Positions 1-6,046 of a stretch of 10,814 bases of DNA are shown piece by piece. The notes beneath the pieces are model-generated. The model was not told the origin of the DNA. It worked only from the letters and a program-made list of their open reading frames with translations, and searched no databases. Within the stretch, counting starts at the first letter, position 1. Every line of letters starts with the position of its first letter. The translations under genes and the position numbers were made by a program. Source of the DNA: Oscillospiraceae bacterium (GTDB taxonomy: Bacteria; Bacillota; Clostridia; Oscillospirales; Oscillospiraceae); assembly GCA_902767395.1 (NCBI GenBank), contig CACXHI010000190.1, positions 1 to 10,814 of the forward strand. Reading direction: 5' to 3'.

Positions 1-21
1 AGCCATCTCTTTTCATAACAA

Positions 22-58
22 AAAAATGAGAAGCCGCTTTTCACGACTTCTCATTTTT
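22..58. terminator. bidirectional intrinsic terminator after pmbA
   Basis: The arms at 22-33 (AAAAATGAGAAG) and 47-58 are perfect 12-bp reverse complements, separated by a 13-base loop. Read on the minus strand, the hairpin lies about 34 bases past the pmbA stop codon and is followed by a run of seven T. Read on the plus strand it also ends in TTTTT. It should therefore stop tldD-pmbA transcription and possibly a plus-strand transcript entering from the left. Confidence 0.85.
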
Positions 59-91
59 CGTTATGGGACTTTTTTTACAGCCCCTTTTTGC

Positions 92-1369
92 TTACGCGAT
101 GCCGGTGATCTTGAGGTCCTTCAGCAGGGTCACGCGGGGGATGACGAAGGTATCGTACTGCTCGGTCTCCTTGGAGAACTGCATGGTGGGGATCACGTCG
201 CCCATCTTGCCGCTGACGGAGCCGCCGGTGACGATCCTGACCGTGCCGTTCTGATGCAGGTAGCCCAGGCGGATCTCGCCGGCGATGTCGCCGCCCACCG
301 GGTCCACCTCGAAGTCGGAGAACTCCACGACCTCCAGATAGTCGCCCTTGCGAAGCTCCGCCTCGGCGCGTGCGCCGCCTTCAACGACGAAGTTTTCCGC
401 ATTGGCGCTGTCCTCCACGCCCAGGTACTGGCTGAACTGGCGGGGGCCCCAGAGGCTTTCCACCATGCCGTCCCGAATCAGGGTGCGATCCCGGATTTCA
501 GCGCCCTCCTTGTCGATCGGGTAGTCCTTGGATGAGTTTTGCAGGGTAGAAACCACCTTCAGCGTGATCCGGTCGCCGCTCATTTTTTCCGCGACGGCCT
601 TGCCGGGCTTCCAGTCGGACATCTTGCAGTGGATCGCTTCGGTGTTGGTCTTGAACGCGAAATACCAGCGATAAACTTGCAGCGCGTCGTCCGTGGAGAA
701 CAGTACGTTGGACCGGTTCAGCGCCGGGGTAGGCTCCGTCACCAGACGGTCCTTGCCGTAGCGCAGGGCCTTTTCCACGTCGCGGCAGAGTTTGTCCGCG
801 TCGCAGGTGCCGGATTCCAGCATCCGGTACAGCTCGATCTCATGCTCGCCATTGCGGGCATTGACCACGACCTCGATCATGGAGCTGGGATAGCGGACGG
901 TGTATTCCACGCCGTTGGAGTTGCGGTAGTGCCGGGTGATCTCCCTGACGAATATCTCATAGGAGTTGACAAACTCCGTCTCCGTTTCATGTACCTTCGC
1001 CATGGCGGTGATAAAGTCCTTTGCAATGGCGGCCACGTCCACATCCTTCAGCGCGGGGGCGGCTGCCTGCTTGTCGTTGAGCCTGTAGGCGGGATTATTC
1101 ACCAGAGAAGCCTGGTAGTAGATATCTGCCAGCTTCTTTTGGATCGCACTGTCAGAATCCGTTGGCGCGATCTCGCCGGAGGCTGCGCCCAGCAGATCCC
1201 CTTCCAGGGGGCGGTAGAGCGTCACTGGGAAGGTCCGGACCTCCGTGATCCGGTTCTGATCCAGCTTGTGCCGAATAAAGTAGAACTCCCAGACCTTGGT
1301 GGTCTCCTCGCGCAGCTCCCAGATCGTGCAGCCGAGGGCTTTGATTTGTTCTTCAATATGATTCAGCAT
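92..1369 (-). CDS. pmbA: TldE/PmbA-family protein, partner of the TldD metalloprotease
   Basis: A 425-residue TldD/PmbA-family protein. In Escherichia coli, TldE (PmbA) pairs with TldD in a heterodimeric cytoplasmic metalloprotease that cuts unfolded peptides and helps mature microcin B17; TldE itself carries no metal site. Consistent with that, I see no HExxxH motif here. The C-terminal half has family-typical stretches, notably the IRDRTLIRDGMVESLWG region near residue 300 and a Gly-rich VTGGSVSGKMG segment near residue 390. The ATG at 1367-1369 is the chosen start because it overlaps the tldD stop codon as TAATG, preceded by a purine-rich GGTTGGGA; the reading frame is open about 19 codons further upstream, but only inside tldD. 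Coupling to tldD by stop/start overlap suggests balanced synthesis of the two subunits. The substrate in this organism cannot be deduced. Confidence 0.9.
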   Translation of the reverse strand: MLNHIEEQIKALGCTIWELREETTKVWEFYFIRHKLDQNRITEVRTFPVTLYRPLEGDLLGAASGEIAPTDSDSAIQKKLADIYYQASLVNNPAYRLNDKQAAAPALKDVDVAAIAKDFITAMAKVHETETEFVNSYEIFVREITRHYRNSNGVEYTVRYPSSMIEVVVNARNGEHEIELYRMLESGTCDADKLCRDVEKALRYGKDRLVTEPTPALNRSNVLFSTDDALQVYRWYFAFKTNTEAIHCKMSDWKPGKAVAEKMSGDRITLKVVSTLQNSSKDYPIDKEGAEIRDRTLIRDGMVESLWGPRQFSQYLGVEDSANAENFVVEGGARAEAELRKGDYLEVVEFSDFEVDPVGGDIAGEIRLGYLHQNGTVRIVTGGSVSGKMGDVIPTMQFSKETEQYDTFVIPRVTLLKDLKITGIA

Positions 1370-2802
1370 TATCCCAACCTCGCTTTCATTTTCAGATAGG
1401 GGCCGCCAGCGGCCACCTTGACCCATTCCTTGTGGCCCTTGCCGCAGCCGCCGTTGCCCATCACGCCGCGATCCTTGGACGCCATACTGATGCTGCCCAG
1501 TAGATCGGGGACGTAGCCGGTCATGACGACCGGCGCGACGACCTTGCCCGTGAGGGCGCCGTCCTTGATCTCATAGCCTCTGCAGATGATGCACTGAATG
1601 CCCCAATGCTTGGGGTCCTCCATGCCGCTCTGCTCGCCCTCGAGCAGATAGCCGAACTTGATAGAGGCGATCATCTCGTCCAGCGTGCTGTCGCCGGAGT
1701 CGAAGATGGTGTTGGTCATGCGGGTGTAGACCTTGTGGGCAAAATTCTCCCGCTTGCCGTTGCCGGTGGGCTGCACGCCCAGCCGCAGGGCGGCCAGCGC
1801 GTCACAGATGCCGGTCTTGAGGATGCCGTGGTCGATCTCGGTCACGTCTCCGGCCAAAACGCCCTCGTCGTCGAAGACGTAGGCCGTGACACTGTTGTCG
1901 CAGAGGGCGCCCTCGTGCATGGTGCACAGCTCGGAGCCCACCCGCTTACCGATGTAGTCCGCACCGAGGGCGCGGTGCTTGACAAACATATCCATCTCCA
2001 CGCCGTGGCCAAAAGCCTCGTGCGCGATCAGGCCGCTGATTTCCGGATCGGAGATGATCTCATATTCACCGGGTTCGATTTCCTCGGAGGAGAGCATGAC
2101 CTCCATCAGCTTGGGCATTCCATCCATGACCTGCTTGAGCCCGTTCAGAATCTCCGGGCCGCCGCAGCCGGAAACGCCGCGATAGGCGTCCTTGGTCTCG
2201 TCCTCATCGTTGGAGGCAATGGCCCAGCAGGAACCCTCGGTGTACACGTAGCTCTGGCGTAGGAAACGGTTTTTCGTCAGGAACATCTTGGAAATATGCG
2301 TGGAGGAACAGCTCACCGTGCAATCCATCACCTGCGGGATGGTTTCCATGCCCCGGTCAGACAGAGCGGTAAAGGACTCGACCAAGCGCTTCATATCCAC
2401 TTCCTCAGGAAGCTGCTCGGTCTCTTTTTCCACAAACAGCTCCAGCGGCTCGTCCGGGAGGATCGGCGTATCGTAGGCCTTCGTTCCGGTCAGCTTGAGA
2501 AGCTCGTACTGTCCCTCCAGCCGTTGAACAATCTCTTCCGCCAGCGCCTCGACGGTGCCGGTGATCTCGTTGAAGGCGTACTCGCTGTACTGCCCGTCGC
2601 GCCAGACGCGGACGACGTTGCCGCGCTCGGTGGTCATGTTCTTTCCGTGAATGCCCTTGTCGGTTTGGGAGACGTAGGCACTGAAGCCCACGGAGTCGGT
2701 AGAGAGGATGCTGACGTAGGCAAAGGACTTGCCCAGCAGCTCCACCAGCTTCTTCATTTTCGGCGCAAGCGCGTCCAGATAGGGGGAAAATGGTGCTTTC
2801 AT
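1369..2802 (-). CDS. tldD: TldD-family zinc metalloprotease
   Basis: A 477-residue protein close to the usual TldD length. It carries the family's metal-binding HExxxH motif as HEAFGH at residues 261-266, followed by GVEMD. A Cys in the C-terminal GNGGCGKG segment (Cys453) is the likely third metal ligand, as known for TldD. TldD is the catalytic subunit and acts with TldE/PmbA, encoded immediately downstream with a TAATG overlap. The start ATG (2800-2802) follows the purine-rich tract GAAAGGAAGAAA about 8-12 bases upstream. A strong promoter (2838-2866) lies just ahead, so tldD-pmbA looks like its own two-gene operon and not the tail of the ABC transporter operon. Cytoplasmic; no signal peptide or membrane segment is visible. 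Confidence 0.93.
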   Translation of the reverse strand: MKAPFSPYLDALAPKMKKLVELLGKSFAYVSILSTDSVGFSAYVSQTDKGIHGKNMTTERGNVVRVWRDGQYSEYAFNEITGTVEALAEEIVQRLEGQYELLKLTGTKAYDTPILPDEPLELFVEKETEQLPEEVDMKRLVESFTALSDRGMETIPQVMDCTVSCSSTHISKMFLTKNRFLRQSYVYTEGSCWAIASNDEDETKDAYRGVSGCGGPEILNGLKQVMDGMPKLMEVMLSSEEIEPGEYEIISDPEISGLIAHEAFGHGVEMDMFVKHRALGADYIGKRVGSELCTMHEGALCDNSVTAYVFDDEGVLAGDVTEIDHGILKTGICDALAALRLGVQPTGNGKRENFAHKVYTRMTNTIFDSGDSTLDEMIASIKFGYLLEGEQSGMEDPKHWGIQCIICRGYEIKDGALTGKVVAPVVMTGYVPDLLGSISMASKDRGVMGNGGCGKGHKEWVKVAAGGPYLKMKARLG

Positions 2803-2837
2803 ATCGGATGGTTTCTTCCTTTCTTCAAGTTGATTTG

Positions 2838-2866
2838 ATTATAGCATGCGAACCCACGCAATGCAA
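2838..2866 (-). promoter_or_regulatory. sigma-A-type promoter for tldD-pmbA
   Basis: On the minus strand, TTGCAT (2861-2866) and a perfect TATAAT (2838-2843) are separated by exactly 17 bp, with an extended -10 TGC just before the hexamer. Transcription should begin near 2831, giving a leader of about 28 bases to the tldD ATG. It sits in the 84-bp gap after the ABC transporter gene. Confidence 0.85.
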
Positions 2867-2886
2867 CTGAAAAAACAGTTTGACGC

Positions 2887-4617
2887 TTACCGCTGGGACA
2901 CGGTGAACAGGGAGTAGAAATACCCCTTGCGATCCATCAGCGCGTCGAAGGTTCCCTGCTCGGAGACCTTGCCGTTTTTCAGGGTGAACAGGGCGGTGCA
3001 GCGGCGCAGGATGTTTTCGTCGAGGTCGTGGGTAACGATGACGCGGGTGTAGCCGTCGAGCTTCAGAATCGCGTCCAGCACCTCGAAGGAGGTCTCCGCG
3101 TCCAGAGAGGCCGTGGCCTCATCGACCAGCAGCACCGGCGTCTTGCGCAGAAGGGCTCTGGCAATCGAAACTCTCTGCCGCTCGCCGCCGGACAGCCCCG
3201 CGCCGTTTTCTCCGCAGAGGTAGTCCTCGCCCTTCTCCTCGATCAGCTTTTTCAGCCCGGACAGGCGCACGGCGCGGTCCACCTCCTCCTTGGGGAAGTC
3301 GGAGAACATCGTGATGTTGTCCCGGATCGTGCTGTTGAAGACAAAGACGTTCTGCTGAATGATGGAAACCAGATCGTAGAGAGAGCTTGGCGCAACGGTT
3401 TTCAGCTCTTTTCCGTCATAGCAAATCTCGCCCTGATAATCCTTAGAGGCCGCCATAAGCAGGTTCAGGATGGTGGATTTGCCGCTGCCCGAGGCGCCGA
3501 CCAGCGCGTAGCAGCCGCCGGCGCGGAAGTCCAGATCGACGCCGTTGAGGACGGGCTTGCCCTCCTCATAGGAGAACGAAAGCTCGCGGATGGAAATGCC
3601 CTCGTTGAGCTGCGGGGGGATCGCCCCTCCCTCGTCGGGGACGTTCTGATGCAGCGCCAGCGCCAGCTTGTCGATCAGCTTAAAGGCGGTTTTTGCCCCG
3701 GCGTAGTATGTGGGAAAGGCCTCCATCGGGTTCAGGATATAATTCAAAAGCTGGACGAATACGATGGCGGTACCGGCTGTGATGTGCTTGCCTGAAAGGG
3801 CGAGCAGGGCGGCCACAATGAAGACGCCGATCTGCAGGGTACCGCCGGAAAGCCCGGAGGCGGTTGCGGTCAAGGCCTTGACCCTTTCCCGCTTCTTGAC
3901 GGCAGCGGCGACCGCGCTGTTTTCCCCCCTGTGCTGGCGTTCGATGTTCGCCTCCGCCTTGGCGCTCTTGACCTCCGCAAAGCCGGTGAGCACGTCCTTC
4001 TGCATCCCCGTGTAGCTTTCCTTTTGATCGGAGACCTCCTTTTCCGCCTTGGCCGACTTGTTGCCCAGCACAATGGAGGCCGCAAGCGGCAGCAGGGACA
4101 GGCCAATCGCAATGGCAGTCAGCAGGGGGCTGTACCAAAGCATCAGGGCCAATGCGCCAAAGAAGGTCAGGGTGATTTGAACGGCGCTTTGCAGATTGGC
4201 AACGAAATCCCGCTCAATCGTGTTCCCGTCGTTGGAGAGTGCGGAGAGGTAGAGAGCGCTGTTCTCGCCGGAAAAGGCCTGAATGCCCTTTTTCAAAAGC
4301 TGATCAAAGGCGTATTCCCGGTACTGCCGCATGGCCTTTGCGCGGAATTCCGAGAGGAACCGCATATCCAGCAGACCGGCAAGCAAGCCCATGCCAAGTC
4401 CGCACAGCGCGGCAATCCAGATCGTTTGAAAGCTGTATGGGCTGTCGCCCGCAATCAGATCCGGGATTTCCTTGATGACCCACGAGATCAACAGCGCCAT
4501 TGCCGCATTGAGCGCCGAGGCGATCAGGGTCATAAACAGGTTGAATTTGTTTTGTCGGAACAGTGCCTTCAGAAACGGGCGGCGCAGCGCCTTGATTTCC
4601 TGCTTGGTCATGTTCAT
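2887..4617 (-). CDS. ABC exporter half-transporter (membrane domain fused to ATPase)
   Basis: A 576-residue half-transporter of the type I exporter family (MsbA/LmrA-like layout). About six hydrophobic segments lie in the first 310 residues (roughly 25-48, 65-85, 146-165, 165-186, 262-278, 284-300). The nucleotide-binding domain follows: Walker A GASGSGKST (374-382), Q-loop near 421, signature LSGGERQ (475-481), Walker B VLLVDE (495-500), D-loop SLD and switch His530. All catalytic elements are intact, so it should work as a homodimer or with a partner encoded elsewhere. The substrate is unknown: drug, lipid and peptide exporters share this layout. The start is the ATG at 4615-4617, 14 bases after the bactofilin stop; a second ATG two codons later (4609-4611) is equally well placed behind GGAGAAGGAG. 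It is the last gene of the yhbD-bactofilin operon, which suggests a role at the cell envelope. Confidence 0.9.
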   Translation of the reverse strand: MNMTKQEIKALRRPFLKALFRQNKFNLFMTLIASALNAAMALLISWVIKEIPDLIAGDSPYSFQTIWIAALCGLGMGLLAGLLDMRFLSEFRAKAMRQYREYAFDQLLKKGIQAFSGENSALYLSALSNDGNTIERDFVANLQSAVQITLTFFGALALMLWYSPLLTAIAIGLSLLPLAASIVLGNKSAKAEKEVSDQKESYTGMQKDVLTGFAEVKSAKAEANIERQHRGENSAVAAAVKKRERVKALTATASGLSGGTLQIGVFIVAALLALSGKHITAGTAIVFVQLLNYILNPMEAFPTYYAGAKTAFKLIDKLALALHQNVPDEGGAIPPQLNEGISIRELSFSYEEGKPVLNGVDLDFRAGGCYALVGASGSGKSTILNLLMAASKDYQGEICYDGKELKTVAPSSLYDLVSIIQQNVFVFNSTIRDNITMFSDFPKEEVDRAVRLSGLKKLIEEKGEDYLCGENGAGLSGGERQRVSIARALLRKTPVLLVDEATASLDAETSFEVLDAILKLDGYTRVIVTHDLDENILRRCTALFTLKNGKVSEQGTFDALMDRKGYFYSLFTVSQR

Positions 4618-4631
4618 TTCTCCTTCTCCGT

Positions 4632-5534
4632 TCAGATCTTGACCTTCTCGCGCACGGTGGTATTTGCGTCGGTGGTCAAGGTGCCGGAATACTCCACCCG
4701 GTCGATCTCGCAGTCCGGCCCGACGTGGACGTTGACGCCTCGGACGGTTTTCGCGCCGGTGCATTCCAGCACGATATCATCCGCCTCGATCACGTTTACG
4801 GCCAGATGGCCGTTCTTCTTTTTTGGCCCGAACAGGCCTTGGAAGGAGAATCCGCCGATTGTCAGCTCGAACCGGTTTGTGCTCCTGCGAACCTGCACCC
4901 TTCCGCCGCCGATGCTTTCCACATAGCTGTCTCCCTTTAGCCAGATCTCGACGGTTTCCGCATTCAGCAGCCCGTCGATTTTCAGTGCGCCATCGGCGGA
5001 CAGCGTCTCCGTCTGCACGTCGGCCTCCGCTTTCAGAATCCCGTCCACGTGGACCATGCGGGCGGAAACGCCCTTCGCTGCAACGCAAGTTCCATCCACT
5101 TCCAGTTCACCCGTCGTCAGGCGGCCTTCCGTTCGGAAGGCGCCGTCGATCTCAAGCTTCTCGGTGATTTCCGCGTCACGCGCCGTCTTGCAGGAGCCGT
5201 CCACTTCCACGGCTGCGGCATGGAAGTCTCCCTCTACCTTGAGTGCGCCGCTCACCTCCACGGTTTCGGCATAAAAGTCTCGTTCCACCCGCAAGGCCCC
5301 GTCCGCCTCGACAGAACGGGCGCGAAGCGTTCCCTGCACCTTCCCGCTTCCGTCACAGGAGAAGCCCTCCGATACGGTCAAATCTCCTTCCACGGTTCCC
5401 GCGCCGCTAATCTCTGCCGATTCGCATACCAGCGATCCTTCCACCCTCCCGGCGCCGCTGATGGACAGGGTCTCGCAGCGACCGCCGGGAACCGTTCCCT
5501 TTCCGGAAATGTCAATATCTCTGTATTCACTCAT
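4632..5534 (-). CDS. bactofilin-like repeat protein (polymer-forming cytoskeletal family, BacE/YhbE-like)
   Basis: A 300-residue protein dominated by about eleven tandem repeats of 16-18 (mostly 17) residues from residue 9 to 196, each of the form (V/I)(D/S)G-x-(L/G)-(K/R)-V-E-G-x(2)-x-A-E-x-V-E. This is the signature of a right-handed beta-helix as in bactofilins, which self-assemble into filaments at the membrane. The non-repeat C-terminal 104 residues include VIEADDIVLECTGAKTVRG and GPDCEIDRVEYSG, stretches I associate with the Bacillus subtilis YhbE/YhbF (BacE/BacF) proteins. The ATG at 5532-5534 is chosen because AAAGGAG stands 9 bases upstream; a TTG two codons earlier is too close to that site. 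The gene overlaps the yhbD-like stop by 8 bases, so the two are translationally coupled. No signal peptide or membrane segment is seen. In B. subtilis the neighbouring yhbD-yhbE-yhbF arrangement is linked to motility; here the downstream gene is an ABC exporter instead. Confidence 0.82.
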   Translation of the reverse strand: MSEYRDIDISGKGTVPGGRCETLSISGAGRVEGSLVCESAEISGAGTVEGDLTVSEGFSCDGSGKVQGTLRARSVEADGALRVERDFYAETVEVSGALKVEGDFHAAAVEVDGSCKTARDAEITEKLEIDGAFRTEGRLTTGELEVDGTCVAAKGVSARMVHVDGILKAEADVQTETLSADGALKIDGLLNAETVEIWLKGDSYVESIGGGRVQVRRSTNRFELTIGGFSFQGLFGPKKKNGHLAVNVIEADDIVLECTGAKTVRGVNVHVGPDCEIDRVEYSGTLTTDANTTVREKVKI

Positions 5535-5919
5535 GGTCAAGTACTCCTTTCAACTCCTCCAACAGCTCGGTCTGGCGGTCTCCCAGCACCAGCCGAACGA
5601 ATTCCAGCTCCTCCAGCGGATAGCGGTGCAGTCCGTAGGCGTCGCGGATCAAAAGCACGGGCTTCGGTGCGGGCGCCGCAGGTGCGCGGTGGTTGAGCTC
5701 CTGCGCCAGCTCCTCCAAAGAGGCCTTGCGCTCTAAAATCAGCTCCATCCGGGGCATGATCTGATCCCGACGGAAGAAGGTTTCCTGCCCCGTGGGGGTG
5801 GAGCGCCGGATGAACCAGTCCTCGGGAATCAGCCCCATGCGCTTCCAGCGGTAGAGCGCCCCGTAGGAAATGCCGAATGCCTCCAGCAGCTCCCGTTTGG
5901 AAATATAAGATGGGTCCAT
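5527..5919 (-). CDS. yhbD: YhbD-family (DUF4004) MerR-type HTH protein
   Basis: A 130-residue protein. The first 75 residues read as a MerR-like winged HTH: ISKRELLEAFGISYGALYRW, then KRMGLIPEDWF and TGQETFF, which I recognise as the YhbD/DUF4004 pattern of Firmicutes. The remaining 55 residues are charged and probably helical, with no recognisable ligand-binding domain. YhbD is encoded next to the bactofilins in Bacillus subtilis too, which supports the assignment of both genes here. The ATG (5917-5919) follows a clear AAAGGAG five bases upstream. It is first in the operon, directly behind a promoter with three palindromic operators, so autoregulation is an obvious possibility, but nothing in the sequence proves that this protein binds them. 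A regulator encoded outside the window (for example TetR-type) is the alternative. Confidence 0.85.
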   Translation of the reverse strand: MDPSYISKRELLEAFGISYGALYRWKRMGLIPEDWFIRRSTPTGQETFFRRDQIMPRMELILERKASLEELAQELNHRAPAAPAPKPVLLIRDAYGLHRYPLEELEFVRLVLGDRQTELLEELKGVLDHE

Positions 5920-5942
5920 AGCTGCTCCTTTCCTTTCGTTTT

Positions 5943-5957
5943 CGTAACAGTGTTACG
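5943..5957. promoter_or_regulatory. palindromic operator copy 1 (leader)
   Basis: A perfect 15-bp palindrome, CGTAAC-AGT-GTTACG. It lies downstream of the predicted transcription start of the yhbD operon and shares two bases with operator copy 2. It could act as a protein site or form a small hairpin in the leader RNA. Confidence 0.75.
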
Positions 5958-5970
5958 TAACATCGTTACG
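5956..5970. promoter_or_regulatory. palindromic operator copy 2 (over transcription start)
   Basis: A perfect 15-bp arrangement, CGTAAC-ATC-GTTACG, with the same six-base half-sites as the neighbouring copy. The predicted +1 (near 5969) falls inside it, so a bound protein would block initiation. Confidence 0.75.
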
Positions 5971-5975
5971 CTTGC

Positions 5976-6004
5976 AGTATAGCATAACACTGTTACGTTG
6001 TCAA
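5976..6004 (-). promoter_or_regulatory. sigma-A-type promoter for the yhbD-bactofilin-ABC operon
   Basis: On the minus strand a perfect TTGACA (5999-6004) stands 17 bp from TATACT (5976-5981), with an extended -10 TGC. Such a near-consensus promoter would be strong unless held off, which agrees with the three palindromic operators in and just behind it. The leader to the yhbD ATG is about 50 bases. Confidence 0.88.
5983..5997. promoter_or_regulatory. palindromic operator copy 3 (promoter spacer)
   Basis: CATAAC-ACT-GTTACG, one base off a perfect palindrome. It fits almost exactly inside the 17-bp spacer (5982-5998) between the -35 and -10 hexamers. The mismatch is needed to keep the extended -10 TGC intact. 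Confidence 0.75.
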
Positions 6005-6013
6005 GTATAATAA

Positions 6014-6039
6014 TTTTCTCCGTCCTTGGACGGAGAAAA
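6014..6039. repeat. 12-bp inverted repeat after the ATPase gene
   Basis: Arms 6014-6025 and 6028-6039 (TTTTCTCCGTCC and complement) are perfect, with two bases between; weaker AT pairing extends outward to 6007 and 6047. It begins 7 bases after the ATPase stop codon. The polarity is the reverse of a standard terminator: the hairpin is followed by A, not T, on both strands. It may still be the 3' end structure of the ATPase mRNA, or a DNA site next to the -35 of the yhbD promoter. Confidence 0.6.
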
Positions 6040-6046
6040 AATATTA

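Noticed and set aside
539..1399. Long plus-strand open frames opposite pmbA, tldD, the ABC gene and the ATPase gene (also 1606-2262, 3931-4926, 6281-7633)
   Set aside because: They lie antisense to well-recognised genes, their translations are rich in His/Leu/Gly/Val with no family resemblance, and they lack suitable ribosome binding sites. They result from the high GC content.
2865..2880. AACTG-A6-CAGTT inverted repeat as a terminator for the ABC operon
   Set aside because: Only 5 bp of stem around a homopolymer loop, no GC-rich core and no following T-tract in the direction of transcription; it also overlaps the tldD -35 element. I see no convincing terminator in this gap.
1369..4617. A peptide-maturation and export (RiPP) locus made of the ABC exporter and TldD/PmbA
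   Set aside because: TldD/TldE and an ABC exporter are adjacent and could suggest peptide processing, but tldD has its own strong promoter, the exporter lacks a peptidase domain, and no short precursor-like gene or modifying enzyme is found anywhere in the window.
6006..6011. Plus-strand TATAAT as a promoter facing right
   Set aside because: No -35-like sequence at 16-18 bp upstream, and no plus-strand gene follows; it is part of the AT-rich flank of the inverted repeat.
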